A DNA stretch of 40,625 nucleotides. It comes from Deltaproteobacteria bacterium. Lineage in GTDB: Bacteria; Myxococcota_A; Polyangia; Polyangiales; Houyiibacteriaceae. The translations under genes and the position numbers were made by a program. Of the stretch, positions 28,867 through 36,482 are shown piece by piece; position 1 is the stretch's first letter, and the number at the start of each line of letters is the position of its first letter. Location: contig JAADHO010000111.1 of assembly GCA_013151775.1 (NCBI GenBank), positions 1 through 40,625 of the forward strand, given 5' to 3'. The notes beneath the pieces were generated by a model. It saw nothing but the letters and a program-made list of their open reading frames with translations, did no database searches and had not been told where the DNA came from.

Positions 28867-30081
28867 TCAGCCGGCGCTGACGGAGGCGCTGATGTTGACC
28901 TCGATCTCGACGCTGACACTGACCTTGGCCAAGGCGTCGGGCACGATGGAGACCGCCTCCGTGATGCAGGCGATGGCGTTCAGCCCGAGCGCCTGCCCCG
29001 TGCCACGGAGCTGTCCCGCGGCGTTCACCATGGCGCGTCCGCTGCGGCGCAGGCGACGCAGCCTCTCGCCCGTGACGAGCAGCTGCCCATAGCCAGCGCT
29101 CAGGGCGGCGCGCACCCGCTCGAGGCGTGGCGTGAGATCCTCGGAGACGTCACCGGTAACGACCACCTCGACGTGACCCGGCTCGCAGCTCGCCTCGGCG
29201 TTCAGGCTCGCCTCGCAGGAGGCCTGACACTCAGCCGAGACGTGGGCGGGACGCAGCGTGCCCGTGCAGCGGGGCTCCGTGTAGTCGACGCTGCAGCCGC
29301 CGCGGCACTCGCCCTGACAGCTCGCCTGGGCGTCGACCCAACAGCTGCCCTCACAGCTTCCTTCACAACCGGCCGAGCAGCTGCCATGGCAGGTGCCGTC
29401 ACAGCTGCCATTGCACTGACCGTCCGGACCGGTCGACGAGCAGGTGCCCTCACAGCTGCCCTGGCAGACGCCGGTGCAGCCCGCGGAGCAGGTGCCCTCA
29501 CAGCTACCGGCGCAGCCCGCGGAGGCCTCCACCTGACACGAGCCCGTGCACTCGCCGCTGCAGCTGCCGACGAGCTCGCCACCTTCGCACTCGATGTTGA
29601 TCTCTCCCGGATCCACGTCCACGTCGCAGCGCGCTGCGCAGCCGGCGTAGGCGTCCACGGAGATCTCGCAGCGTGGCGGCTGGGCGACGATGTCCACGCG
29701 CAACGAGGCCTCGGCGCGGATCGCGCGCAGCTCGTCACGGAGCTTGGTCGACACTGCGTCACAGACCGCCCGGGTCGTGCCCGAGAGCTGGCCGCCAGAC
29801 AGGCCGAGAGCCCGCCCCATGGAGACACAGTTGTCCTTCAAGGAGCCGTCGAGGTCGCTCGCGGCGCGCGTGAACTTCGCCGTCGCACCGAGGAAGGCCT
29901 CTATCTTGGCCGCGGCCTGGGTCGCGCCGAAGTCGGTCTGGCACTCGCTGCTCAGCTGGCCGTTGGCTCCGCCGGAGGTCGTGCCTGCGCCGGGAACTCC
30001 TGGACCGCCGGGCAGCGCGGTGCCGGGTGGGCAGCCCACCAGGGCGAGAGCAAAGAGAGCGAGGGGCAGGCTGTGCTTCAT
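28867..30081 (-). CDS. Lipoprotein with Cys at every fourth residue
   Basis: 404 residues. The signal ends in LVGC (Cys17), followed by a Gly/Pro-rich linker. Residues about 45-140 are helical; residues 148-263 hold many cysteines, and from 174 to 263 twenty cysteines fall on a four-residue register (CEGTCSAGCTGVC type units). The last 120 residues are again helical with no cysteine-rich motif, ending in a Val/Ser-rich stretch. The protein should be at the outer membrane or surface. I do not recognise the family. The cysteines could form a disulfide ladder or bind metal. The ATG at 30081 has GGAGG four bases upstream, so the longer upstream frame is rejected. It is divergent from the EVLDPW protein gene with a 125-base spacer. 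Confidence 0.85.
   Translation of the reverse strand: MKHSLPLALFALALVGCPPGTALPGGPGVPGAGTTSGGANGQLSSECQTDFGATQAAAKIEAFLGATAKFTRAASDLDGSLKDNCVSMGRALGLSGGQLSGTTRAVCDAVSTKLRDELRAIRAEASLRVDIVAQPPRCEISVDAYAGCAARCDVDVDPGEINIECEGGELVGSCSGECTGSCQVEASAGCAGSCEGTCSAGCTGVCQGSCEGTCSSTGPDGQCNGSCDGTCHGSCSAGCEGSCEGSCWVDAQASCQGECRGGCSVDYTEPRCTGTLRPAHVSAECQASCEASLNAEASCEPGHVEVVVTGDVSEDLTPRLERVRAALSAGYGQLLVTGERLRRLRRSGRAMVNAAGQLRGTGQALGLNAIACITEAVSIVPDALAKVSVSVEIEVNISASVSAG
29293..29562 (-). repeat. 12-bp-period Cys-x3 coding repeat
   Basis: Twenty TGC-type codons recur every fourth codon over 90 residues (174, 178, 182, 190, 194, 198, 202, 206, 210, 214, 223, 227 and so on to 263), with one insertion of one codon near residue 218 and three missed positions. 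The common unit is Cys-Gly/Ser-Gly/Ser-x. Confidence 0.88.
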
Positions 30082-30206
30082 GATTCCTCCGAGTCCACGT
30101 GACCGTCGAGGGGACTGTACTCCCCGGCCGCTCAGAGGGAAGGGGCATGTCCGGACACAGAGAGCCGGCTTTGACCTCGGGGGTTCACAGGGCCCAAGCT
30201 GTACAC
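30082..30206. promoter_or_regulatory. Divergent promoter region
   Basis: 125 bases between the divergent Cys-repeat lipoprotein and EVLDPW protein genes; it must hold both promoters. No clear -35/-10 pair or palindrome was recognised. Confidence 0.35.
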
Positions 30207-30875
30207 ATGGACAGGCTCCCGTTTCTCCTCTGCGTGCTCGCCGCGGCCGTGCCCTCCGTCGCCGCGGCCAGCCCCGCAGCGCCGACACCGGCTTCCAACG
30301 CTCTGGTGGTGGTCGTCGAGGCCCCGCGCGGTCTGCTCGACCCCAGAGGCGTGCGACGCGTACTCGGCGTTCGCCTCGGGCGGCCGTGTCTGTCGCTGCT
30401 CGACGAGGGCGCTCCAGAGGCCGCGGCCGTGCTCTCGGTGGTGCTCGACGCCCGGGGACGAGGACGCATCGAGCTTCGTCCCAGAGGCGGAGTGGCGAGC
30501 TACGTCAGCGTCCGACGACCACGCCGCGCAGGCAGGTCTGGTGGCTGGCTCGCACAGACGGCGCGGCAGCTGGTAGACGCCGCCATGTCCACGCCGGGGC
30601 GCCGCTACGCCCTGTGCCGAGAGGTGCTCGACCCGTGGCCGCCGACCTCCGTGGAGGCCGCACGGGCCGCACGCCTGGAGCTGCCGAGCGAGGTGCTCGA
30701 CCCCTTCGCGGACTCTCCACTCCAGACGGCGCCGAGGGCACACGAGCCGGGACCGCGTGTCATGTCCGAGGTGCTCGACCCCTGGTCGGGCTACCACCCC
30801 AACGCTCGAGCCAGCGAACGCGCCGAGCGCCTCAGCCGCCCCCGGCCCGAGGCGAGCAGGCCTCGGAGGCGCTGA
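30207..30875 (+). CDS. Secreted protein with three EVLDPW/F motifs
   Basis: 222 residues. A signal peptide (about 1-21, SVAAASPA region) is followed by a domain (31-130) whose LVVVVEAPRGLLDPRGVRRVLG and ALCREV parts look like an alpha/beta secreted domain I cannot name. The C-terminal 90 residues are Pro/Arg-rich and apparently disordered. They carry three copies of a short motif: EVLDPW at 139-144, EVLDPF at 162-167 and EVLDPW at 188-193. The motif is conserved at the DNA level as well (GAGGTGCTCGACCC). Such evenly spaced hydrophobic-acidic motifs in a disordered tail look like docking sites for a partner. The ATG at 30207 is chosen because it begins the signal peptide. Confidence 0.78.
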   Translation: MDRLPFLLCVLAAAVPSVAAASPAAPTPASNALVVVVEAPRGLLDPRGVRRVLGVRLGRPCLSLLDEGAPEAAAVLSVVLDARGRGRIELRPRGGVASYVSVRRPRRAGRSGGWLAQTARQLVDAAMSTPGRRYALCREVLDPWPPTSVEAARAARLELPSEVLDPFADSPLQTAPRAHEPGPRVMSEVLDPWSGYHPNARASERAERLSRPRPEASRPRRR

Positions 30876-30982
30876 CACGCAGGTCGCCACACCCCCGCCT
30901 CATGGCGCTGGCCTCTCGGCGCCTTTCTCGTTATCTGTGCCCATCGCCCTGAGCCATGTGGCAGGGTGAAACGGAGGCGCGG

Positions 30983-31771
30983 ATGAGCGAAGAGAAGCAC
31001 GGGCATGGAGCGGGCAGGCCGGCAGCGGGTGGACACGCGGGGCCCAAGCTGCCGGAGATCGACGTGTGCGAGCACGGCGCGGTGATCGGCGGAGAACCCC
31101 AGTCGATGGACCGTCGACTCTTCATGCAGCTGCTCGCCTACCATGTGCCGCCCGAGGGCAGCGTCGCCGCCAGCGTGGAGGCGCTCTCCCTGGCCCTGGC
31201 GGCGAGCGGGCTCGACTCGGTGATCTACGCCGACGTCAACGCGCCACGGGGGCTCGCGCTCGTGAGCATGAGCGAGGACCCGGGCGACTTCGTGCGCAAG
31301 CTGAGGCCACACTTCGACCAGGGCCTCCCGGCGCAGCTCATCCCGCGACCGGAGCTGACGATGTTCGGGCGCAGCTACAGCGGCGGCTACGAGCGCGACC
31401 TCGCCCAGTGGATCATCGAGCGCCCGGCGGACACGGCCACGAAGGCCGAGTGGCCCTGGGCCGTGTGGTACCCGCTCAGGCGCACGGGCGCCTTCGAGAA
31501 GCTGACCAAGAAAGAGCAGGCGGGCATCCTGCGCGAGCACGCCACCATCGGCCGCGCCTATGGTGAGAAGGATCTGGCGCACGACATCCGGCTGGCCTGC
31601 CATGGGCTCGACGAGAACGACAACGAGTTCGTGATCGGCTTGGTGGGCGCTGAGCTGCACCCACTCAGCCACGTGGTGCAGACCATGCGCGGAACACGTC
31701 AGACCTCCGAGTATATTCAGCACATGGGACCCTTCTTCGTCGGCCACCGCATCTGGTCGAGTCGCGACTGA
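30983..31771 (+). CDS. chdC: Chlorite dismutase-family protein, probable coproheme decarboxylase
   Basis: 262 residues. The Cld/HemQ family enzyme ChdC turns coproheme III into heme b with hydrogen peroxide. Visible: a candidate catalytic Tyr163 in WYPLRRT, the proximal-His motif [17 protein letters not shown] with His186, then [15 protein letters not shown] and a C-terminal MGPFFVGHR. Thirteen residues after the proximal His is Ala199, where Firmicute ChdC has Gln; Ala is found in the actinobacterial-type clade. The first 25 residues are a His/Gly-rich disordered tail. GGAGG lies five bases before the ATG at 30983, which fixes the start against an ATG at 30956. The stop is two bases before the aroC start, so the two are cotranscribed. 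A chlorite-decomposing function is less likely because its distal Arg context is not evident. Confidence 0.85.
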   Translation: MSEEKHGHGAGRPAAGGHAGPKLPEIDVCEHGAVIGGEPQSMDRRLFMQLLAYHVPPEGSVAASVEALSLALAASGLDSVIYADVNAPRGLALVSMSEDPGDFVRKLRPHFDQGLPAQLIPRPELTMFGRSYSGGYERDLAQWIIERPADTATKAEWPWAVWYPLRRTGAFEKLTKKEQAGILREHATIGRAYGEKDLAHDIRLACHGLDENDNEFVIGLVGAELHPLSHVVQTMRGTRQTSEYIQHMGPFFVGHRIWSSRD

Positions 31772-31773
31772 GC

Positions 31774-32871
31774 ATGGCGGGTAATTCCTTCGGTCAGCTC
31801 TTTCGCGTCACCACGGCCGGTGAGAGCCACGGCGCCGCAAACGTGGTGATCGTCGACGGCTGCCCGCCCGGGCTGCCGCTGAGCGCGGCGGATCTCGAGC
31901 GCGACTTGGCGCGCCGACGTCCGGGTCAGAGTCGGCTGACGACCCAACGCAAAGAGCCAGACACGCCCGAGATCCTCAGCGGCGTCTTCGAGGGCGAGAC
32001 CACGGGCACGCCCATCGCGATCTTGATCAAGAACCAGGACGCCAAGAGCCGAGACTACGAGGCGCTGCGCGAGCGCTACCGCCCGGGGCACGCCGACTTC
32101 GGCTACGACGCGCGCTACGGTCGACGGGACCATCGCGGCGGCGGGCGCGCCAGCGCGCGAGAGACGGTCGCGCGTGTGGCCGCGGGCGCCATCGCCAAGA
32201 AGCTGATCGCCACGGCCTTCGGCGGCGAGGTGCTCGGCTACGTGGTGCAGGTGGGCGACGTGAAGGCCGAAATCAGCGAGCCGCCGACCCTCGCCAGCGT
32301 CGAGACCCTACCCTCCGGCGAGCCCAACCTCGTGCGCTGCCCCGACGCCGCGGCGGCGGCCCGCATGATCGCGTGCATCGACGAGGTGCGCAAAGCCAAG
32401 GACTCCATCGGTGGCGTGGCCGAGGTGGTCGCCCGAAACGTGCCTGCGGGGCTCGGCGAGCCCGTGTTTCACAAGCTCGAGGCCGACCTAGCGTGCGCGC
32501 TGATGGGATTGCCCGCCGTGCGTGGCGTGGAGTATGGCGCGGGCTTCGGCGTGGCCGAGCTGCGAGGCAGCGAAAACAACGACGCCTTCGTCTCGGACGG
32601 CGGCGTCGTACGCACCGAGGGCAACCACCACGGCGGGATCCTCGGCGGCATCTCCACGGGCATGCCCATCGTGCTGCGCGCGGCCGTGAAGCCCACGAGC
32701 AGCATCCCGCAGGAGCAGCGCACGATCACCCGAGAGGGTGAAGCCACGACCCTCACGGTGAAGGGTCGCCACGACCCCTGCCTGCTGCCCCGCTTCGTGC
32801 CCATCGCCGAGGCCATGGTCGCCCTGGTGCTCGCAGACCACTGGCTCCGCTGGCGCGCGATCCGCGGCTGA
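31774..32871 (+). CDS. aroC: Chorismate synthase
   Basis: 365 residues, standard length. The enzyme converts 5-enolpyruvylshikimate-3-phosphate to chorismate with reduced FMN, the last common step of aromatic amino acid synthesis. Motifs: GESHG (residues 16-20), [72 protein letters not shown] and [18 protein letters not shown]; catalytic His and Arg positions are all kept. It starts two bases after the stop of the Cld-family gene, with likely coupled translation. It ends three bases before the convergent HEPN gene stop. Confidence 0.98.
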   Translation: MAGNSFGQLFRVTTAGESHGAANVVIVDGCPPGLPLSAADLERDLARRRPGQSRLTTQRKEPDTPEILSGVFEGETTGTPIAILIKNQDAKSRDYEALRERYRPGHADFGYDARYGRRDHRGGGRASARETVARVAAGAIAKKLIATAFGGEVLGYVVQVGDVKAEISEPPTLASVETLPSGEPNLVRCPDAAAAARMIACIDEVRKAKDSIGGVAEVVARNVPAGLGEPVFHKLEADLACALMGLPAVRGVEYGAGFGVAELRGSENNDAFVSDGGVVRTEGNHHGGILGGISTGMPIVLRAAVKPTSSIPQEQRTITREGEATTLTVKGRHDPCLLPRFVPIAEAMVALVLADHWLRWRAIRG

Positions 32872-32874
32872 GCC

Positions 32875-33294
32875 TCAGTCGCCCAGCGCTCCGAGCTCCG
32901 CGACGAGCTCGGCCACGCGACGCGTCACCCTGACGACCGCCGACACCAACGCTTCGTCGATGTCTACAACCCCCTCGTATTCCGCTAGGTTTCGCTTGCG
33001 GTGCGCCGCATCCAGCACCCGCCACTCCGGAGACGAGAGCCCGACGGTATGCGTGAGGCACTGAAACACGAGGTAGCGATTCCCGGAACGGTAGCCGTGC
33101 CATCGCAACGCCGCGAGCGCCAGCGCGTGAGCTGCGTTGTAGGCGAGATCGAAGCGGCTCTCCAGATTGAGCGAGGCATTCTCGGCATCATGGAGTCGCA
33201 CACGGCCCGAACGCACGAGCCCGTCGAATTCAGCAGCCGAGGGCGGCTCGTTCTTCAGTTTGCCGATACGAACGAGATTCTCCAACGCGGTCAT
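32875..33294 (-). CDS. HEPN-domain protein, toxin-like partner
   Basis: 139 residues, mostly helical. Pattern AENASLNLESRFDLAYNAAHALALAALRWHGYRSGNRYLVFQCL followed by DAAHRKRNLAEYEGVV fits a HEPN fold. In HEPN ribonucleases the active motif is RxxxxxH; here it reads RKRNLAEYEG with Tyr at the usual His place, as in a HEPN subgroup whose RNase activity is doubtful. The ATG overlaps the nucleotidyltransferase stop as ATGA, the usual arrangement of an MNT-HEPN pair, in which the nucleotidyltransferase neutralises the HEPN toxin. It sits head-on against aroC with a three-base gap. Toxin activity is inferred from the pairing and not shown by the motif. Confidence 0.75.
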   Translation of the reverse strand: MTALENLVRIGKLKNEPPSAAEFDGLVRSGRVRLHDAENASLNLESRFDLAYNAAHALALAALRWHGYRSGNRYLVFQCLTHTVGLSSPEWRVLDAAHRKRNLAEYEGVVDIDEALVSAVVRVTRRVAELVAELGALGD

Positions 33295-33860
33295 GGAGCG
33301 AGCGTTCCGAGGAGGGGAATGGTGTCACCGGCGAGCACGCGCTCCAAGAACGGGTTGGCCGTCCGCAGACGATGTTCATACTCAGCGGAAGTGTAGAGAG
33401 TGGGGTGAACGGCGCGACCGAGGACCTTCTCCGCCGGCGCCAACGCCGCATAGAGCGTCTCCAAGGTCAGCGCGTCGGAGACGAGCAGGAGATCGATGTC
33501 ACTTTGAGCAGTCTGGCTCCCCTTGGCGACGGAGCCATACACGAAGGCCAAGAGGATGCGCTCCTGCAAAGGCTCGAGGGCGGTTCGAAGGGGATCGGCC
33601 AAGCCCACGGTCTTGCGTACCAGGGCGCGAAGCTCAGGGTAGATCGGAGAGTCAGCATTCGCCTGATAGTGTTTCTGGTTACCCTTGCGGGATACGGTCA
33701 CCAGACCGCTCTCGGCCAGCTTGCGTAGCTCCCGCTGCACCGCTCCAGACCCGGCACGCACGCGGCCAATGACCTCCGTTGCGTAGAAGCTCCGCTCGGG
33801 TTGACCGAAGAGTAGCCCGAGGACCCGCCGCTGCGTCGAGGTGAACAGCGCGTCAGCCAT
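33291..33860 (-). CDS. wHTH-nucleotidyltransferase, MNT antitoxin-like
   Basis: 189 residues from ATG 33860. The N-terminal 75 residues form a winged HTH (LFTSTQRRVLGLLFGQPERSFYATEVIGRV...VQRELRKLAESGLVTVSRKGNQKHYQAN). The rest is a minimal nucleotidyltransferase with GSVAKGSQTAQSDIDLLLVSD, the GSx10DxD signature. The third acidic residue expected further on is not obvious (VHPTLYTSAEYE), as in other members of this family. It is probably the antitoxin and autorepressor of the downstream HEPN gene, which it overlaps by four bases. ATGs at 33917-33920 are also in frame, but the predicted promoter would put the transcript start about there, so either a leaderless start or ATG 33860 is used. Confidence 0.8.
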   Translation of the reverse strand: MADALFTSTQRRVLGLLFGQPERSFYATEVIGRVRAGSGAVQRELRKLAESGLVTVSRKGNQKHYQANADSPIYPELRALVRKTVGLADPLRTALEPLQERILLAFVYGSVAKGSQTAQSDIDLLLVSDALTLETLYAALAPAEKVLGRAVHPTLYTSAEYEHRLRTANPFLERVLAGDTIPLLGTLAP

Positions 33861-33923
33861 GGAGCACGGAGGCTTCACGCTCGGATCGAATGCTGGGGGT
33901 GCTGACTCCAAGGACATCATCAC

Positions 33924-33951
33924 ACAATAATACCCATATTGGGCATGTCAA
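33924..33951 (-). promoter_or_regulatory. Promoter of the MNT-HEPN pair
   Basis: On the minus strand a perfect -35 TTGACA (33946-33951) is followed by a 16-base spacer and a -10-like TATTGT (33924-33929). Transcription would begin near 33917, close to the in-frame ATGs. Confidence 0.6.
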
Positions 33952-33967
33952 TACCCATTATGGGTAT
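33930..33967. promoter_or_regulatory. Two phased palindromic operators
   Basis: Site 2 is ATACCCAT-T-ATGGGTAT (33951-33967), a perfect eight-base inverted repeat. Site 1 (33930-33946) begins with the same ATACCCAT, is a 6/8 inverted repeat, and exactly fills the -35/-10 spacer. The two begin 21 bases apart, two helical turns, so a protein could bind both on one face and block RNA polymerase. The winged HTH of the adjacent nucleotidyltransferase is the likely binder. Confidence 0.65.
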
Positions 33968-34064
33968 GTGTGCTCCGAGCAGCCGGCTCGAGTGGGCTGT
34001 CGCGTAGCCGCAGGTCCGTACGCCTGCCTGCGCCCTCATGCTCTCTCAGTACGCTCGCGCCCGC

Positions 34065-34721
34065 TCAGTTGATGTCGATGGGCATGTCGCGGCTCGAGCC
34101 CTCCATGAAGATCATGTCGTTGACGGTGATCTCCTGGTTCGCCGCGTGGACGATGGCGCTGTAGCGCCCGGCGCTGATCGGCAGGTAGTCGTTGCTGGTG
34201 CGGTAGTCGACGACGGTCTCGTCGGAGCCGGCGTGGCGCAGCTCCACACGGGCGCGGCGCAGCTCGCGGTGGTTGCGTCGCACGCGCAGACGCACGCGTG
34301 CTCGTGGAAACTGGACCAGGAGGTGCCGCTCTTCGGCCGGCGCGAGCGAGACCGACTCTCGCTTCTCCGGAGTGTCCGCGAGCATCTGTGGATCCGTCAC
34401 GGCAACCACCACGGTGTACTCACCGGCCGGCAAGGTGAAGGCTGCCTCGGCGGAGCCTGACGCCGCCACCTCGTCGCCGTCCGCGTTCAGCACGCGCACA
34501 GGCAGAGGCGTCTCGTCGAAGCCCACCTTCACCGTGACGCTGAGCTGCGCCGGGCCCTCGGGCTCCGGCTCAGGTTCGGCCTGATCGATCGGCGGCGCCA
34601 TCTCGGGCGTGGCCACCACGTCTTCTCCGCCGCTCGTGCTCTGCGGCTGCGCTTCCTCGGTTGGCTCTCCGCCGCAGCCCACTGCGAGCGCGAGTACGAG
34701 TGCGAGTTGGATCTTCCGCAT
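34065..34721 (-). CDS. Putative lipoprotein with beta-sandwich domains
   Basis: 218 residues. The signal ends in LAVGC (Cys16), followed by a Glu/Pro/Gln-rich linker (to about 60). Two beta-rich stretches follow: LSVTVKVGFDETPLPVRVLNADGDEVAASG...LPAGEYTVVVAV and RARVRLRVRRNHRELRRARVELR...YLPISAGRYSAIVHAANQEI, reminiscent of PEGA/carboxypeptidase-regulatory folds seen in many secreted proteins. No catalytic motif. It lies 88 bases after the CBS gene in the same direction; that spacer has an inverted repeat (34736-34753), so it may have its own promoter. Function unknown. Confidence 0.72.
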   Translation of the reverse strand: MRKIQLALVLALAVGCGGEPTEEAQPQSTSGGEDVVATPEMAPPIDQAEPEPEPEGPAQLSVTVKVGFDETPLPVRVLNADGDEVAASGSAEAAFTLPAGEYTVVVAVTDPQMLADTPEKRESVSLAPAEERHLLVQFPRARVRLRVRRNHRELRRARVELRHAGSDETVVDYRTSNDYLPISAGRYSAIVHAANQEITVNDMIFMEGSSRDMPIDIN

Positions 34722-34809
34722 GATAGCCCCCGATTCCTCGATGTGATTCGAGGGACGCTACCACTCGCGGGTCGACATGGCCTCCCCCACCTGTGCGATC
34801 TCACGCGTC

Positions 34810-35229
34810 CTACGCGACGTCGGGATCGTCGTCGTCGCGCAGGCCGAGCAGCTCGGCGAAGCCTTGGCAGATGTCGGTAGAGGTGACGATGCCCACGAGC
34901 TTCCCGTGACGCACGACCAGCGCCGCGTCACCTGCGTCCTCCGCCAGACGCGCCAGCACGTCCTCGAGGCGCGCGCCCTGATCCACCACCAAGGGGTTCT
35001 GTCGCGAGACAGCCAAGGCCGGATGACCCGCTCCCGCGTGCTCGAGAGCCACCTCGAGCACGTCTCGCCTCAAGAGCCCCACGATGCGCTCTCCGCGCAC
35101 CAAGGGTAGATGCCGAATGGCGTGCTCCTCGAAGCGTGTGGACGCCTCGGACATGCTGACGTCCGCGGGCGCCGTGTAGGGGAAGGGCGTCATCACGGAG
35201 AGCAGCGTCGGCAGGGCGTCCACGCTCAT
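34810..35229 (-). CDS. CBS-domain protein
   Basis: 139 residues holding a pair of CBS motifs: VMTPFPYTAPADVSMSEAS...HLPLVRGERIVGLLRRDVL and QNPLVVDQGARLEDVLARLAEDAGDAALVVRHGKLVGIVTSTDI. Such pairs (Bateman modules) bind adenine nucleotides such as AMP, ATP or SAM and regulate partners. The ATG overlaps the alpha-oxoamine synthase stop as ATGA (35226-35229), so it is made with that enzyme and could regulate it, as inference. The C terminus is an Asp-rich tail (RDDDDPDVA). Confidence 0.88.
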   Translation of the reverse strand: MSVDALPTLLSVMTPFPYTAPADVSMSEASTRFEEHAIRHLPLVRGERIVGLLRRDVLEVALEHAGAGHPALAVSRQNPLVVDQGARLEDVLARLAEDAGDAALVVRHGKLVGIVTSTDICQGFAELLGLRDDDDPDVA

Positions 35230-36455
35230 TCTTCCAGAGGCTCGAGCTCGACGTCGCCCAAGACGAAGAAGGCCTCACCGTAGCTCGACAAGAGGTCGAG
35301 GGCCTTGTCCATGTCCTCGCGCGTGTGACCGCGCGTGACGTTCAGACGCAGGCGCTCCTCGCCCTTCTTCACGCCGGGGTAGGTGATGGGTACCATCATC
35401 ACGCCGCCCTCGAGCAGGGCGATGTGCATGAACAGCGCCTTGCGCTCGTCGCGGCACATCACGGGCATGATGTGGCTGTTGCTCTTGCCCAGGTCGAAGC
35501 CAATCTCGAGCAGGCGACCGCGCATGTAGTCGGACTTCTCATGCAGCTCCTGCACCAGCGCCTCGCCCTCCTCTTCGAGCATGGTCAGGATGGTCGCCGC
35601 GGCTGCCACCACGGGCACGGGCAACGACGCGCTGAAGAGGAAGCTGCGCGCGTAGTGCTTCACGTGCTCCACCACGTCGCTGCTACCGAGCAGGATGCCG
35701 CCGATGCCGCCGAAGGTCTTGGAGAAGGTGCTGACGACGACGGGCACGCGGCCGCCGAGATCGTACTTCTCGAGGATGCCGCGTCCGCCCTTGCCAAGAG
35801 TGCCCGTGCCGTGGGCGTCGTCGCAGATCATCGGCGCGCCAAACTCCTCGGCCGCCTCCACCAGCTCCGTGATCGGCGCCTCGTCCCCGTCGAGGGAGTA
35901 GATGCCCTCGAAGAGCACCAGGGCGTTTTTGCGCTGCTTGGTGCGCAGGCAGCGGCGCAGGGAGCGGGCGGAGTTGTGGTTGAAGAAGCGCACCTCGGGC
36001 TGCCGCATGGGCGTGCCCGCAGCCAGGAAGGTGCCGTCGAGGATGCAGGCGTGGCTGAGGTTGTCGAGGATCAGGGTGGTGTCCTTGTCGGCCAAGCTCA
36101 TGATGGTGCCGACCATGGCTTGGTAGCCGGTCGTGAAGAGCACGCAGGCCTCGAAGCCGAACCACTCCGCGAGACGCTCTTCGAGCTCGACGTGGGCCGT
36201 GGTCGTCGCCTGCACGCGGCTGCTGCTCAGACCGCAGCTGAAGAGATCCACGGCCGCCTTGCTCGCCTCCTTCACCTTCGGATGCGTGGTCAGACCGAGG
36301 TAGTCGTTGGAGCTGAAGTTGACCACCGGCCGACCGCCGATGGAGCTGTGCAGACCGCCACTCTCAAAGGGCTTGAAGTAGGGGTAGACCTGCTTCTCCC
36401 GGGCCTCACGAACGCGCGCAAGCTCGGCGTAGGCCTTTTCGTCGATCCAACTCAT
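35226..36455 (-). CDS. Alpha-oxoamine synthase (PLP-dependent acyltransferase)
   Basis: 409 residues of the AONS/KBL/SPT family, which condenses an amino acid with an acyl-thioester, with loss of CO2, to an alpha-amino ketone. Visible: NFSSNDYLGL, His135 (NLSHACILDG, PLP stacking), FFNHNS, Asp212-His215 (DDAHGTGTLG) and the PLP-binding Lys246 in STFSKTFGG. The acyl donor and amino acid cannot be told apart by eye; because an ACP, ketosynthases and thioesterase are in the same cluster, an acyl-ACP donor is likely, making serine palmitoyltransferase-like or secondary-lipid chemistry more probable than biotin synthesis, since no other bio gene is present. A GAGG four bases before the ATG supports the start. 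Stop overlaps the CBS gene start; 27 bases separate it from the upstream ketosynthase-like gene. Confidence 0.9.
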   Translation of the reverse strand: MSWIDEKAYAELARVREAREKQVYPYFKPFESGGLHSSIGGRPVVNFSSNDYLGLTTHPKVKEASKAAVDLFSCGLSSSRVQATTTAHVELEERLAEWFGFEACVLFTTGYQAMVGTIMSLADKDTTLILDNLSHACILDGTFLAAGTPMRQPEVRFFNHNSARSLRRCLRTKQRKNALVLFEGIYSLDGDEAPITELVEAAEEFGAPMICDDAHGTGTLGKGGRGILEKYDLGGRVPVVVSTFSKTFGGIGGILLGSSDVVEHVKHYARSFLFSASLPVPVVAAAATILTMLEEEGEALVQELHEKSDYMRGRLLEIGFDLGKSNSHIMPVMCRDERKALFMHIALLEGGVMMVPITYPGVKKGEERLRLNVTRGHTREDMDKALDLLSSYGEAFFVLGDVELEPLEE

Positions 36456-36482
36456 GAGTCCTCGTCGCCCGGTCAGCCGGGA

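Noticed and set aside
29293-29562. Short tandem DNA repeat of 12 bases as a CRISPR or satellite
   Set aside because: The repeat is in frame, codes a Cys-x3 pattern and is imperfect in DNA.
34736-34753. CCTCGA-N6-TCGAGG inverted repeat between the lipoprotein and CBS genes
   Set aside because: Only six-base arms and no promoter context recognised; could be a weak operator or chance.
35226-36455. Biotin synthesis gene bioF
   Set aside because: No other biotin gene nearby, and the acyl-carrier/ketosynthase context points to another oxoamine product; family alone cannot settle it.
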